A stretch of DNA of 59,515 bases, from contig JADGAW010000001.1 in assembly GCA_015231815.1 (NCBI GenBank), forward strand, positions 1 through 59,515, in the 5' to 3' direction. This DNA comes from Nitrospinota bacterium (GTDB lineage: Bacteria > Nitrospinota_A > JADGAW01). Made by a program: the position numbers and the translations under genes. Below the pieces are notes generated by a model. The model worked only from the letters and a program-made list of their open reading frames with translations, had not been told where the DNA came from and did not search any database. Shown here in pieces: positions 33,642 to 42,335 of this stretch; positions within the stretch are counted from its first letter, which is position 1, and every line of letters begins with the position of its first letter.

Positions 33642-34295
33642 ATGTTTTTTGTTACTGGCACCAATACTGAAATTGGAAAAACCTTTGCCTCAACTCTGCT
33701 TTTCCGCTATTTTCATCAACAGGGAAAACGTTGTGTCATCATGAAACCTATTGCTTCTTCTGAAAATAACCCTTCAGAGGATGCTGATACAATTTTTACC
33801 TGCCTTGCTTCTTCGGGCGTACCTCTTAACAACAAAGACAAGCAAGATATTGCACCCATTACCTACCCAAGGCCTTATGCTCCATATGCTCTTGAAGGTT
33901 CACAAATTACTGAGCTTAAAGACAAACTGCTTAGTTCTTTCAATAGACTTAAAAAAAAATTCTCCATAATTATAGTCGAAGGAATCGGGGGAGCTTTGGT
34001 TCCCATAGAAAAAGATTTTTTTACCCTAGATATTGCCAAACTTTTTAATATTCCCACAATCGTTGTTGCAGAAGACAAACTGGGAGCAATTAACCATACT
34101 CTTTTGACTTTTGAGGCAATACAATCAAGGGGGATAATAGTTTCAGGCTTTATAATGAACAGGTTTTTAGTTGAAAACGAAAAAAAAGTAAAAAATAATG
34201 TACAGGTTATTGAGGAAATTTCGGGAATTCCCTGTATTGGAAAGATAATTGATGGACAATTAAAAGAAATTATTCGGGAAAAATATGAGCTCTAA
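33642..34295 (+). CDS. bioD: Dethiobiotin synthetase
   Basis: ATP-dependent carboxylation and ring closure of diaminopelargonic acid to dethiobiotin, the penultimate biotin step. 217 residues; P-loop GTNTEIGKTFAST (6-18), MKPIASS, and VEGIGGALVPIEKDF with the substrate-contact glutamate. No bioA, bioB or bioF is visible. The leader is pyrimidine-rich with no Shine-Dalgarno (GTTCTCT before ATG). Its last 11 bases overlap lpd, which implies an operon with lpd and metH. Confidence 0.95.
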   Translation: MFFVTGTNTEIGKTFASTLLFRYFHQQGKRCVIMKPIASSENNPSEDADTIFTCLASSGVPLNNKDKQDIAPITYPRPYAPYALEGSQITELKDKLLSSFNRLKKKFSIIIVEGIGGALVPIEKDFFTLDIAKLFNIPTIVVAEDKLGAINHTLLTFEAIQSRGIIVSGFIMNRFLVENEKKVKNNVQVIEEISGIPCIGKIIDGQLKEIIREKYEL

Positions 34296-35685
34296 CAGAT
34301 TAACCTTTGATGTTGTTGTTATTGGAGCAGGACCGGCTGGCTATACCACGGCAATAAGCTTGGCACAACAGGGGAAAAAAGTAGTATGCATTGATGAGAA
34401 TAATTGTGGCGGTGAATGTTTAAACCATGGATGCATACCATCAAAAGCCTTTCTTAATGCGGCAAAGGCATACTATTCTCTTGATGAAATGAAAGCCTTT
34501 GGTGTAAATGTCTCAAAAAAGGACTTTGATATGAAAGCTCTTCAGGATTGGAAAGGAAGAAGGGTTGTAAAAAAACTAACATCAGGCATTAACTTCCTTT
34601 TTAAAACAAAAAATGTTGAATATTTAAAGGGAAAAGCGTTTTTTATTGATAAAAACACCATTCGGGTAATGTCAGCAGAAAATGGCATGATTGATATTCA
34701 AACAAGCTATGCTGTTATTGCTGTTGGCTCAAAGTTTAAAACGGTTTCTGATTTGGAGCCAGATGGAAAAACCATATTTTCTCCAAAAGAAATATTGGAA
34801 ATCGATTTTATTCCTGAAACTGTTACTATCCTTGGTGGTGGTTATATTGGTTTTGAACTGGGTTTTTTCTATTTATACCTTGGAAAAAAAGTTACTGTCA
34901 TTGAATCAATGAAAACTATTTTAGGAGAACTTGATGAAGATCTCAGAATTCTGGTTCAAGATAGTTTTAAGAAACTAGGTGGAGAAATTCATACTTCAAG
35001 CACCTTTAAAGAGTTTAAGAATTCTCAAGTTACCTTTGCAGTTGGTGGAGAAGATAAACAGATAGACTCTCAAATTATTCTTGTTTCTGTTGGTAAAGAA
35101 TGGGACTTTAAGCCTTTGAGAATTCATAAATTAGACAATTTACGTTTAAATGAAAACGGAAGCATTGCAGTAAAAGAGACTTTAGAGACCAGCATTACGG
35201 GTGTTTATGCGGTGGGTGATTGCAATGGTGGCCCTTTACTTGCCCACAAGGCAATAATGGAAGGTACAGTTGCTGCTGAATCGATTGCAACCATTGGGAA
35301 TAAGCCTTCAAGGAAAAGGTTAATCCCCTATACCGTTTTTTCTGAACCTGAAATTGCTTATGTGGGAATGACAGAAAAACAGGCAATAAGTAAAGGAATA
35401 AACTATCACTTAGGCATTTTTCCCAATTCAGCACTTGGAATAAATAATATTATTGGCAATAAAATTGGCTTTACGAAAATAATCGTTAAAGAGAGTGATT
35501 CAACAATTATTGGTGCCAAGGTTGCAGGTAAAAATGCTTCCATTCTTATTGGGGAATTAACTTTAGCAATACAAAAAAAATTAAAAGCTGATGAGTTGGG
35601 AAAAATCATTCATGTACACCCCTCACAGGCAGAAGCTATTCAGGAATCGGCTTTATCGGCATTAAAACAATCAATTCATTATTAG
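34285..35685 (+). CDS. lpdA: Dihydrolipoyl dehydrogenase
   Basis: FAD flavoenzyme oxidising protein-bound dihydrolipoamide with NAD+, 466 residues. FAD motif VIGAGPAGYTTA, redox-active disulphide C45/C50 (CLNHGC), NAD motif GGGYIGFELGFFY, second FAD motif GVYAVGDCNGGP and the C-terminal catalytic HVHPSQAEAIQE are all present. It is not beside genes for pyruvate or oxoglutarate dehydrogenase or the glycine cleavage system, so its partner complex is unclear. Starts inside bioD and ends 14 bases before metH. Confidence 0.94.
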   Translation: MSSNRLTFDVVVIGAGPAGYTTAISLAQQGKKVVCIDENNCGGECLNHGCIPSKAFLNAAKAYYSLDEMKAFGVNVSKKDFDMKALQDWKGRRVVKKLTSGINFLFKTKNVEYLKGKAFFIDKNTIRVMSAENGMIDIQTSYAVIAVGSKFKTVSDLEPDGKTIFSPKEILEIDFIPETVTILGGGYIGFELGFFYLYLGKKVTVIESMKTILGELDEDLRILVQDSFKKLGGEIHTSSTFKEFKNSQVTFAVGGEDKQIDSQIILVSVGKEWDFKPLRIHKLDNLRLNENGSIAVKETLETSITGVYAVGDCNGGPLLAHKAIMEGTVAAESIATIGNKPSRKRLIPYTVFSEPEIAYVGMTEKQAISKGINYHLGIFPNSALGINNIIGNKIGFTKIIVKESDSTIIGAKVAGKNASILIGELTLAIQKKLKADELGKIIHVHPSQAEAIQESALSALKQSIHY

Positions 35686-35699
35686 TAAAAGGAGTTTAC

Positions 35700-38225
35700 A
35701 TGAGCAAAAGTAACCTGCACGAGTTAATCTACGAAAAAATTCTCATTATTGATGGAGCAATGGGAACCCTTATTCAGCAAAGCAATCCAACTGCCGCTGA
35801 TTTTGGTGGAGAAGAATATGAGGGCTGTAATGAAAACCTTGTTATTACCAAGCCGGAAATAATTGAAAACATTCACTTACAATATTTGCAGGCTGGAGCA
35901 AACATTATCGAGACCAATACCTTTGGGGGTACTGAGGTTGTTTTAGGTGAATATAACTTACAAAATCAATATGATGCTATAAATAAGAGTGCGGTTAACG
36001 TTGCACGAAATGCCATAGTAAAGTCAGGAAAACAAGATGTATTTATTGCTGGTTCTGTTGGGCCAACAACGTTTTCCCTTTCACTTACAGGAGGTGTTAC
36101 CTTTGATGTTCTTCAGGATAATTTCAGAAGGCAAATTATTTCTTTAATTGAGGGCGGTTCTGACCTTATTTTGATTGAAACATCTCAGGACAGTTTAAAT
36201 CTTAAGGCAGCAACCTCAGCTTACATTGATGCAGTTAATGTAACTGGTATAAAGCTTCCCCTCATGATTTCCGGCACAATTGAAGCCTCAGGAAAAATGC
36301 TTGGAGGACAAAATGTCGAGGCATTTTATGCTTCAGTTATGCATCTTCCATTTTTAACAATTGGATTAAATTGCGCAACTGGTCCAGACCTTATGGCGAC
36401 TCATATTCGGGTGTTATCTGGGCTTTCTAAGAACGGTGTACATGTTTCTCCAAATGCTGGAATGCCTGATGAAAACGGTGATTACCCTGAAACCCCCGAT
36501 GTGTATTCTGAAAAAATCAAACGATTTATTGATAACGGTTGGGTAAACGTTCTAGGCGGATGTTGTGGAACAACTCCGGGACACATTAAAAAGCTTGCAG
36601 AAGTTGCAACTGGAAGAAAGCCACGACAACCCATCATAAATAATGTTTCTATTTATTCAGGCATTGACTTTCAGGTTTCAGACGAAGAAAACCGACCTCT
36701 GATGATAGGAGAAAGAACCAATGTTATTGGCAGTCGTCTTTTTAAGGAGTTAATTGTTGACAAAAAATTTGTTGAAGCTGTTGAGGTTGGCAGAAAACAG
36801 GTAAGAACTGGAGCACATATTATTGATGTTTGTCTTGCTAATCCAGACAGTGATGAGTTGGAGGACATGAAAACCTTTTTAACGCAACTTGCTAAAGTTA
36901 TAAAAGTTCCGGTAATGATTGACTCCACTGATACCAAGGTCGTAGAGGAGGCTTTAAAACTTATCCAGGGTAAAGCTTTAATTAATTCCATTAACCTTGA
37001 AGACGGCGAGAAAAAGTTCGAAGAGATCACTTCTCTGATGAAACGATACGGAGCAGCTGTAGTTGTTGGAACAATTGACGAAGACCCGGAACAGGGTATG
37101 GCAGTAACAAAAGAAAGAAAGCTCAAAATTGCTGAAAGGAGCTATAAGCTTCTAACAGAAAAATATGGTGTAGCTGGTGAAGATATTATATTTGACCCCC
37201 TTGTTTTCCCTGTTGGAACTGGAGATAAAGCTTACATGGATTCAGCAAAGGAAACCATTGAAGGTATTAAGGCTATAAAAAAAGCTTTTCCTCTTGCTAA
37301 GACTATTCTTGGACTTTCCAACGTTTCCTTCGGGCTTCCTCCTGTTGGGAGAAAAATTCTTAACTCTGTGATGCTTTATCATTCCATTCAAGATGGACTC
37401 GATATGGCAATTGCAAATCCTGCAGGAATTGTTCGTTATGCAACAATTCCTGAAAATGAGAGGAAACTGGCAGAAAAACTTATCTACGAAAATTCAGATG
37501 AAGCAATTGAACAGTTTGCAGCATATTTTAGAGAAGCTAAGGTGGAAAAGGTTGCTCTCACCGACAAGAAACTTTCTGTCGAAGAAAGAATTGCAGAACA
37601 TTTAATTGAGGGTATTAGGGAAAACCTTTTAGAAAACCTTGATGAAGCACTACAAAAATACAAGCCTCTTGAACTCATAAACGGTCCTCTTATGGAGGGT
37701 ATGGCTCGTGTAGGAAAACTCTTTAACAATAACGAGCTTATTGTTGCTGAGGTTTTACAAAGTGCAGAAGTGATGAAGGTTGCAGTTGATTATTTAGAGC
37801 CAAAAATGTTTGGTGATGAAAAGGAAGCTCAGGCAAAATCCAAAAAGAAGTTTTTATTGGCAACGGTGAAAGGCGATGTTCACGATATTGGAAAAGATTT
37901 AGTGGATATTATTCTTTCCAATAATGGCTATGAAGTAATAAATCTTGGAATTAAAATTCCTCCGGAAAAAATTATTGAGGCGGTGGAAGAACATAAACCT
38001 GATGCCATTGGCTTAAGCGGACTTCTTGTTAAATCCGCACTGCAAATGGTTACAACTGCCGAAGAACTTCGGGCAAAAGGGATAAGCATTCCTCTTCTTG
38101 TTGGTGGTGCTGCCCTAACCCAAAAGTTTACCGAGTCTAAAATTGAGCCTGCCTACGGAGCAAACGTTTATTACGCAAAAGATGCCATGAACGCAATTCC
38201 CATTCTCCAAAAAACTTTGGGATAA
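35700..38225 (+). CDS. metH: Cobalamin-dependent methionine synthase lacking activation domain
   Basis: An 841-residue MetH. Homocysteine/zinc domain (about 1-300; zinc ligands C225, C288, C289 in LNCATGP and GGCCGTTP), pterin-binding methyl-tetrahydrofolate domain (about 330-590; GERTNVIGSRLF, ATIDE-type loops), B12 cap (about 625-715) and B12-binding domain (716-841) with DxHxxG at 726-731 (H728 axial ligand). The C-terminal AdoMet reactivation domain of the ~1,200-residue enzyme is absent, so another protein must rescue oxidised cobalamin. GGAG ribosome site (AAAAGGAGTTTAC) before the ATG. No cobalamin riboswitch is seen upstream. Confidence 0.94.
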   Translation: MSKSNLHELIYEKILIIDGAMGTLIQQSNPTAADFGGEEYEGCNENLVITKPEIIENIHLQYLQAGANIIETNTFGGTEVVLGEYNLQNQYDAINKSAVNVARNAIVKSGKQDVFIAGSVGPTTFSLSLTGGVTFDVLQDNFRRQIISLIEGGSDLILIETSQDSLNLKAATSAYIDAVNVTGIKLPLMISGTIEASGKMLGGQNVEAFYASVMHLPFLTIGLNCATGPDLMATHIRVLSGLSKNGVHVSPNAGMPDENGDYPETPDVYSEKIKRFIDNGWVNVLGGCCGTTPGHIKKLAEVATGRKPRQPIINNVSIYSGIDFQVSDEENRPLMIGERTNVIGSRLFKELIVDKKFVEAVEVGRKQVRTGAHIIDVCLANPDSDELEDMKTFLTQLAKVIKVPVMIDSTDTKVVEEALKLIQGKALINSINLEDGEKKFEEITSLMKRYGAAVVVGTIDEDPEQGMAVTKERKLKIAERSYKLLTEKYGVAGEDIIFDPLVFPVGTGDKAYMDSAKETIEGIKAIKKAFPLAKTILGLSNVSFGLPPVGRKILNSVMLYHSIQDGLDMAIANPAGIVRYATIPENERKLAEKLIYENSDEAIEQFAAYFREAKVEKVALTDKKLSVEERIAEHLIEGIRENLLENLDEALQKYKPLELINGPLMEGMARVGKLFNNNELIVAEVLQSAEVMKVAVDYLEPKMFGDEKEAQAKSKKKFLLATVKGDVHDIGKDLVDIILSNNGYEVINLGIKIPPEKIIEAVEEHKPDAIGLSGLLVKSALQMVTTAEELRAKGISIPLLVGGAALTQKFTESKIEPAYGANVYYAKDAMNAIPILQKTLG

Positions 38226-38343
38226 ATATTAATGATTTTGATGACGAATGTAAATATCATAAAAAAGTCTAAAGTGATTTTGCAAGGCGGACGATACATG
38301 ATATAAATGTCATTAAATATTAAATTATTTGGGAGTATTCATT

Positions 38344-38811
38344 ATGAAAGTTGACAATAACGGAACAGTACAGGGAACTGGTGGAATAAATAAAAACCAG
38401 AACGCTAACAAACCGGGAAACATAAACTTTTCTGATTTTCTTGATAGAGCAGCGGAGGTAGGTCAAACTCAACTGACACCTCAAACCGGAGGGGTATCTC
38501 AAATACCCAACCTTTCACCGCTTTCACCTTTATTTAAGTTGCAAACCGATAGTTCTTCCTCTATTAGAGAAAGTGGGATGAACCAACTTGATAATCTCCT
38601 TACCTCTTTGGAAATGTACGTCAATGCCCTTAAGAATAATCAGGTTGATAAAGAAAGGCTAAAACCACTTCTTGACGAACTGATTATGAAAAAGGACGAA
38701 CTTTCCGCAACCGTGTCAAAGTTACCGGAAAATGATGAATTAAGAACTCTCGTGAACGGAGCTCTATATTCCGTTACACAGGAAGCAATAAACTTCCAAT
38801 CATACAACTAA
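38344..38811 (+). CDS. Unrecognised small hydrophilic protein
   Basis: 155 residues, no match that I can name. The N-terminal 60 residues are disordered and Asn/Gly/Gln-rich (MKVDNNGTVQGTGGINKNQ); residues 75-155 are helical and amphipathic (QLDNLLTSLEMYVNALKNNQ, then LKPLLDELIMKKDELSATV). No signal peptide or transmembrane helix. GGGAG eight bases upstream supports the ATG at 38344. The shape, a flexible N-terminus plus C-terminal helices, resembles small regulatory or chaperone-like proteins such as FlgM, but that is only an analogy. It ends 17 bases before a strong terminator. Confidence 0.75.
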   Translation: MKVDNNGTVQGTGGINKNQNANKPGNINFSDFLDRAAEVGQTQLTPQTGGVSQIPNLSPLSPLFKLQTDSSSSIRESGMNQLDNLLTSLEMYVNALKNNQVDKERLKPLLDELIMKKDELSATVSKLPENDELRTLVNGALYSVTQEAINFQSYN

Positions 38812-38828
38812 CCAGATAGTTCCAGGCA

Positions 38829-38877
38829 AGCTCTCCAACAATTGTAACGCCGAAACGGTTGTTGGGGAGCTTTTTTT
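38829..38877 (+). terminator. Rho-independent terminator
   Basis: AGCTCTCCAACAA (38829-38841) pairs with TTGTTGGGGAGCT (38859-38871), one wobble, 17-base loop, followed by T6 (a T7 run in all, 38871-38877). It ends transcription after the small gene at 38344 and probably the metH transcript. Confidence 0.88.
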
Positions 38878-38948
38878 ATGTCCACCCCCTCCTTTGATAT
38901 AATTTCTCTTTTTCTATAGGTGTTTAAGCATTAATAATTCTAAAGTTT

Positions 38949-39002
38949 ATAGCTTCAAACCTTTTTAACCTTTCGACCTTGTAACGTTCTAACCCATTAA
39001 AC
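38949..39002 (+). repeat. Repeat leader before pth
   Basis: A pyrimidine-rich stretch with degenerate octamers (TTCAAACC, TTTTTAACC, TTTCGACC, TTGTAACG, TTCTAACC) ends four bases before the pth ATG, as before cinA. No Shine-Dalgarno sequence is present. Confidence 0.5.
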
Positions 39003-39551
39003 ATGAGCGAAAAATTTCTTATTGTCGGACTGGGAAATTACGAGCAAAAATACCTCGGCAATAGGCATAACGTTGGTTTTATGGTAGTTGACCAAATTTG
39101 CAGAGATAATTTTATCCAGCTAACGTTTAAGGAAAAATTCAAGGGGGAATTTGCAGAATGTACCCTTTTTGGAACTCAGGTCATTCTCTTAAAGCCTCAT
39201 ACCTACATGAACCTCAGCGGAAAATCTGTTGCTCCGCTGGCAAAGTTCCACAACATTAGCGTTGGAAATATTATTGTCATACACGATGAACTTGATTTTC
39301 ATCTCGGAAAGGTACAGTCAAAGTTTGGAGGAGGACTTGCCGGACACAACGGACTAAAATCAATCCATGAAGATACTGGCTCTAAGGATTTCCACCGTAT
39401 TCGGGTTGGTATAGGAAGACCTGCGGTAAAAGAGGAGGTCGTTAGGCACGTTCTTTCCAACTTTAAGCCCGAAGAGAAGAAAAAGCTGGAGGAGGAAATT
39501 TTTCCAGCAACCTTTGAAGCACTGGAAGAAATAATCAAGAAAAACAGTTAA
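39003..39551 (+). CDS. pth: Peptidyl-tRNA hydrolase
   Basis: Releases tRNA from peptidyl-tRNA dropped by ribosomes, 182 residues. Motifs: LIVGLGNYEQKYLGNRHNVGF with the catalytic histidine region, LLKPHTYMNLSGKSV, VIHDELDF and GGGLAGHNGLKSIHE. Normally follows rplY; neither that nor ychF is here. Confidence 0.97.
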   Translation: MSEKFLIVGLGNYEQKYLGNRHNVGFMVVDQICRDNFIQLTFKEKFKGEFAECTLFGTQVILLKPHTYMNLSGKSVAPLAKFHNISVGNIIVIHDELDFHLGKVQSKFGGGLAGHNGLKSIHEDTGSKDFHRIRVGIGRPAVKEEVVRHVLSNFKPEEKKKLEEEIFPATFEALEEIIKKNS

Positions 39552-39723
39552 ATGTGACTGACTTACTAAATCTGAGTTCAGTATAAAATTTATCTCTGAA
39601 TATGTAGAGTGGTTTGAAAGTTGAAAGACTATCTTATTTTTACTCTTTTATGCTTTAAACCGTATAACTTAAATCCACTTTATTGTGCCATAGGGATCTA
39701 TTCATCCGTAATACTCAAAAAGC

Positions 39724-39975
39724 TTACTGCAACAACTCATCAAGTTTTCCTTCGGCTTCCAAGGCGTATAAATCATCGCAACCTCCAATAGATCTTCCGT
39801 TAATTACAATTTGCGGCACGGTTCTTCCTACGGCGACCTTGAACATTTCTTCCTGCAACGCAGGGTCGTGGGTTACGTCAATCACCTCATATTCCACATT
39901 TTTTTTATTTAAGAGGTTCATTGCTTTTGTGCAGTAGGGGCAATACTCCTTTTTATACATTTTTATTTTTGCCAT
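39724..39975 (-). CDS. grxC: Glutaredoxin 3-type
   Basis: An 83-residue dithiol glutaredoxin. The active site CPYC is at C12 and C15, with the cis-proline TVPQIVING and the GGCDDLYALE glutathione-binding segment. Reduces disulphides with glutathione. Divergent from the HIT gene with about 80 bases between. Confidence 0.95.
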   Translation of the reverse strand: MAKIKMYKKEYCPYCTKAMNLLNKKNVEYEVIDVTHDPALQEEMFKVAVGRTVPQIVINGRSIGGCDDLYALEAEGKLDELLQ

Positions 39976-40055
39976 AGGGATTTTTGTTTATGAATAACGA
40001 TATAATTAACAGATTCAAAATTGAATCAACATTATAAATCATATTTATTTTCTCT

Positions 40056-40556
40056 ATGCCAGAACCACAACAGTTATGGGCTCCCTGGAGGATGCAATTT
40101 ATTCTTGGCAACAAAGATGATGCCTGCGTTTTTTGCCTTGAGAATATTCCACCGGAAATGGACGAGGAAAAACTAATACTTTACCGAGGTAAAACTAATT
40201 TTGTCATAATGAACCTCTACCCTTATAACTGCTCTCACCTGCTGGTTGTCCCTTACCGTCATATATCGAACATTGAGGATCTTACCGAGGAAGAATTATT
40301 GGAGATGTCTCTGTTAACAAGGAAATCAATTGCAGTTATAAAAGAAAAAAATAACCCGGAGGGTTTTAATATCGGTATGAATTTGGGAAAATGTGCAGGT
40401 GCCGGCATTGCTGACCATATACACCAACATATTGTTCCGAGGTGGACTGGTGACACAAACTTTCTTCCTCTTCTTTCAGGAACAAGGTGTATGCCACAAT
40501 ATTTATCAGAAACATACAAAATACTTAAATCTGGTTTTAAGGAGTACATTTCATGA
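40056..40556 (+). CDS. HIT-family hydrolase (Ap4A phosphorylase-like)
   Basis: A 166-residue histidine-triad protein. Active site HIHQH (H121, H123, H125) after GMNLGKCAGAGIADH. Two zinc-type cysteines in CVFC (24-27) place it with the bacterial Ap4A-phosphorylase-like branch that begins LWAPWRM. Likely hydrolyses dinucleoside polyphosphates or nucleoside phosphoramidates. Its stop overlaps the rfbC start by four bases. Confidence 0.93.
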   Translation: MPEPQQLWAPWRMQFILGNKDDACVFCLENIPPEMDEEKLILYRGKTNFVIMNLYPYNCSHLLVVPYRHISNIEDLTEEELLEMSLLTRKSIAVIKEKNNPEGFNIGMNLGKCAGAGIADHIHQHIVPRWTGDTNFLPLLSGTRCMPQYLSETYKILKSGFKEYIS

Positions 40557-41095
40557 AGGTAACAGAAACAAAATTAAAGGGAGCTTATATTCTTGAACCA
40601 AGAATTTTTAATGATTCCCGGGGATATTTTTTTGAATCCTACAACAAAAAAACCTTTCATGAACTGGGAATTATGACCGAATTCCAGCAGGACAATCATT
40701 CCTACTCTGTTAAGGGAACCCTCAGAGGACTCCATTATCAGCTTGAACCAATGGCTCAGGAAAAGCTGGTTCGGGTAATTGAAGGAGAGGTTTTGGACTT
40801 CATTGTTGATATTCGAAAAAAGTCTCCAACCTTTGGTGAATGGGTTTCCGTAAAATTAAGTGGAGAGAATCGTAAATCATTTTATGTTCCTGTCGGGTTT
40901 GCCCATGGTTTTTGCGTTTTAAGTGAAACCGTTCATTTTCTCTACAAATGCTCGAACCTTTATTCTCCCAAGGACGAACGAGGAATTATATGGAACGACC
41001 CTGAACTTGCTATCGATTGGCAAATTGAAAACCCAATTATTTCAGAAAGAGATCAAAAAAATCCTCTTTTTAAGGACGTAATTGATTTCTTTTAG
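40553..41095 (+). CDS. rfbC: dTDP-4-dehydrorhamnose 3,5-epimerase
   Basis: RmlC: third step of dTDP-L-rhamnose synthesis for O-antigen. 180 residues, cupin fold; DSRGYFFESYN, the catalytic His H61 in LRGLHYQ, and YVPVGFAHGFCVLSE are conserved. AAGGAG precedes the ATG at an appropriate distance. rfbA, rfbB and rfbD are not in the window. Coupled by ATGA overlap to the HIT gene. Confidence 0.96.
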   Translation: MKVTETKLKGAYILEPRIFNDSRGYFFESYNKKTFHELGIMTEFQQDNHSYSVKGTLRGLHYQLEPMAQEKLVRVIEGEVLDFIVDIRKKSPTFGEWVSVKLSGENRKSFYVPVGFAHGFCVLSETVHFLYKCSNLYSPKDERGIIWNDPELAIDWQIENPIISERDQKNPLFKDVIDFF

Positions 41096-41160
41096 TCTTT
41101 GTAAAAAAAATCTCTGAGGAACTCAGGTTAAAATATCTTCTCACTTCAACAAAAAAGAGT

Positions 41161-41448
41161 ATGGGAAAAATAAAATATGAAGATGCACTGGTAAAGTTGG
41201 AATCAATTGTAAGCCACCTTGAAAATGATGATATCGAGTTGGAAGATGCCTTAAATAAATTTGAGGAAGGCATTAAGATGGCAAAGGAATGTAGTAGCCA
41301 ACTCGATGCAGCAGAGAAAAAAATCAACCTTCTCACAACTGATTTGGAGGGCAGTTTTAAAACTGAGACCTTTAAGGTCTCTGGTGGGGAAAAGGAATTC
41401 CTTCAACCTGAACAAAACTCATCAACGAACGAAGAACCTCCCTTTTGA
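41161..41448 (+). CDS. xseB: Exodeoxyribonuclease VII small subunit
   Basis: A 95-residue protein with the XseB signature KYEDALVKLESIVSHLEND, then ELEDALNKFEEGIKMAKEC, two helices forming a coiled coil. Works with XseA to degrade single-stranded DNA. The C-terminal 30 residues are low-complexity. Its TGA overlaps the TTG start of ispA, the common xseB-ispA arrangement. Confidence 0.95.
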   Translation: MGKIKYEDALVKLESIVSHLENDDIELEDALNKFEEGIKMAKECSSQLDAAEKKINLLTTDLEGSFKTETFKVSGGEKEFLQPEQNSSTNEEPPF

Positions 41449-42335
41449 ATATCAAAAATTATCTCTCAGTAAATATAGAGCGTGTTAACTCCGTATTGGA
41501 TGAATTACTCGTTGAAGAGAATCATTATCCGGAAAATATCAGTAATGCCGTTAGATATTCGGTCTTTGCCGGGGGTAAGCGAATTCGTCCCTTGCTGTCA
41601 ATAGCCGCTTCTGAATGTCTTGGTATTAACCCTGAACGTTTTATCAGGTTTGGTGCCGCCATTGAACTGATTCACACCTACACCCTCATTCACGATGATT
41701 TGCCCTGCATTGACAACGATGATTACCGGCGGGGGAAAAAAACCTGCCATAAAGTTTTTGGAGAGGCCTTGGCAGTTCTTGCCGGAGATGCTTTGCAAAC
41801 ATGTGCCTTTGAAGTTTTTTCACAATCAATTGAGGCTGAAAATATAAATCCGAAAAACCAACTTAACGCTCTATGGGAGTTTACCCGAGCTATTGGAATT
41901 GATGGAACAATTGGAGGTCAGGTTGTTGATATTGAATCCGAGGGAAAGGAAATGACAGCATCAACCCTCGAATATATTCACGATAAAAAAACCGGAGCTC
42001 TCATTCTTTTTTCCGTTAAACTTCCTGCCCTTCTGGAAGGAAGTAATGAAAAATCCCTGAAAGCACTGTCCCTTTTTGGGGAAAAAATCGGACTGGCTTT
42101 TCAGGTGGTTGACGATATTCTTGACATAACCGGCAATGAGAAAACCTTAGGTAAAACACCGGGTAAAGATGAAAAATCAAAGAAACTTACCTACCCTTCC
42201 CTTTACGGAATAGAAAAATCACGGGAAATTGCTGATACACTTTATGGAGAAGCAGTAAATGCTCTTGATATGTTTGGAAATAATGCAAATAATTTAAAAT
42301 CAATTGCGGAATTAATTGTCAAAAGGAACAGTTAA
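41445..42335 (+). CDS. ispA: Polyprenyl (farnesyl/geranylgeranyl) diphosphate synthase
   Basis: Isoprenoid chain elongation, 296 residues. First aspartate-rich motif HDDLPCIDNDD (D84, D85, D90), second VVDDILD (D223, D224, D227), GGKRIRP substrate loop. The start appears to be a rare TTG within TTGA overlapping the xseB stop; the next in-frame ATG would remove conserved N-terminal sequence. Often followed by dxs, but here by a Yip1-like gene one base later. Confidence 0.93.
   Translation: MNIKNYLSVNIERVNSVLDELLVEENHYPENISNAVRYSVFAGGKRIRPLLSIAASECLGINPERFIRFGAAIELIHTYTLIHDDLPCIDNDDYRRGKKTCHKVFGEALAVLAGDALQTCAFEVFSQSIEAENINPKNQLNALWEFTRAIGIDGTIGGQVVDIESEGKEMTASTLEYIHDKKTGALILFSVKLPALLEGSNEKSLKALSLFGEKIGLAFQVVDDILDITGNEKTLGKTPGKDEKSKKLTYPSLYGIEKSREIADTLYGEAVNALDMFGNNANNLKSIAELIVKRNS

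Noticed and set aside
35686..35699. Cobalamin riboswitch ahead of metH
   Set aside because: Only 14 bases separate lpd from metH, leaving no room for one.
36671..37126. 151-codon open frame opposite metH
   Set aside because: Lies within the pterin-binding domain of an intact MetH; composition typical of an antisense shadow.
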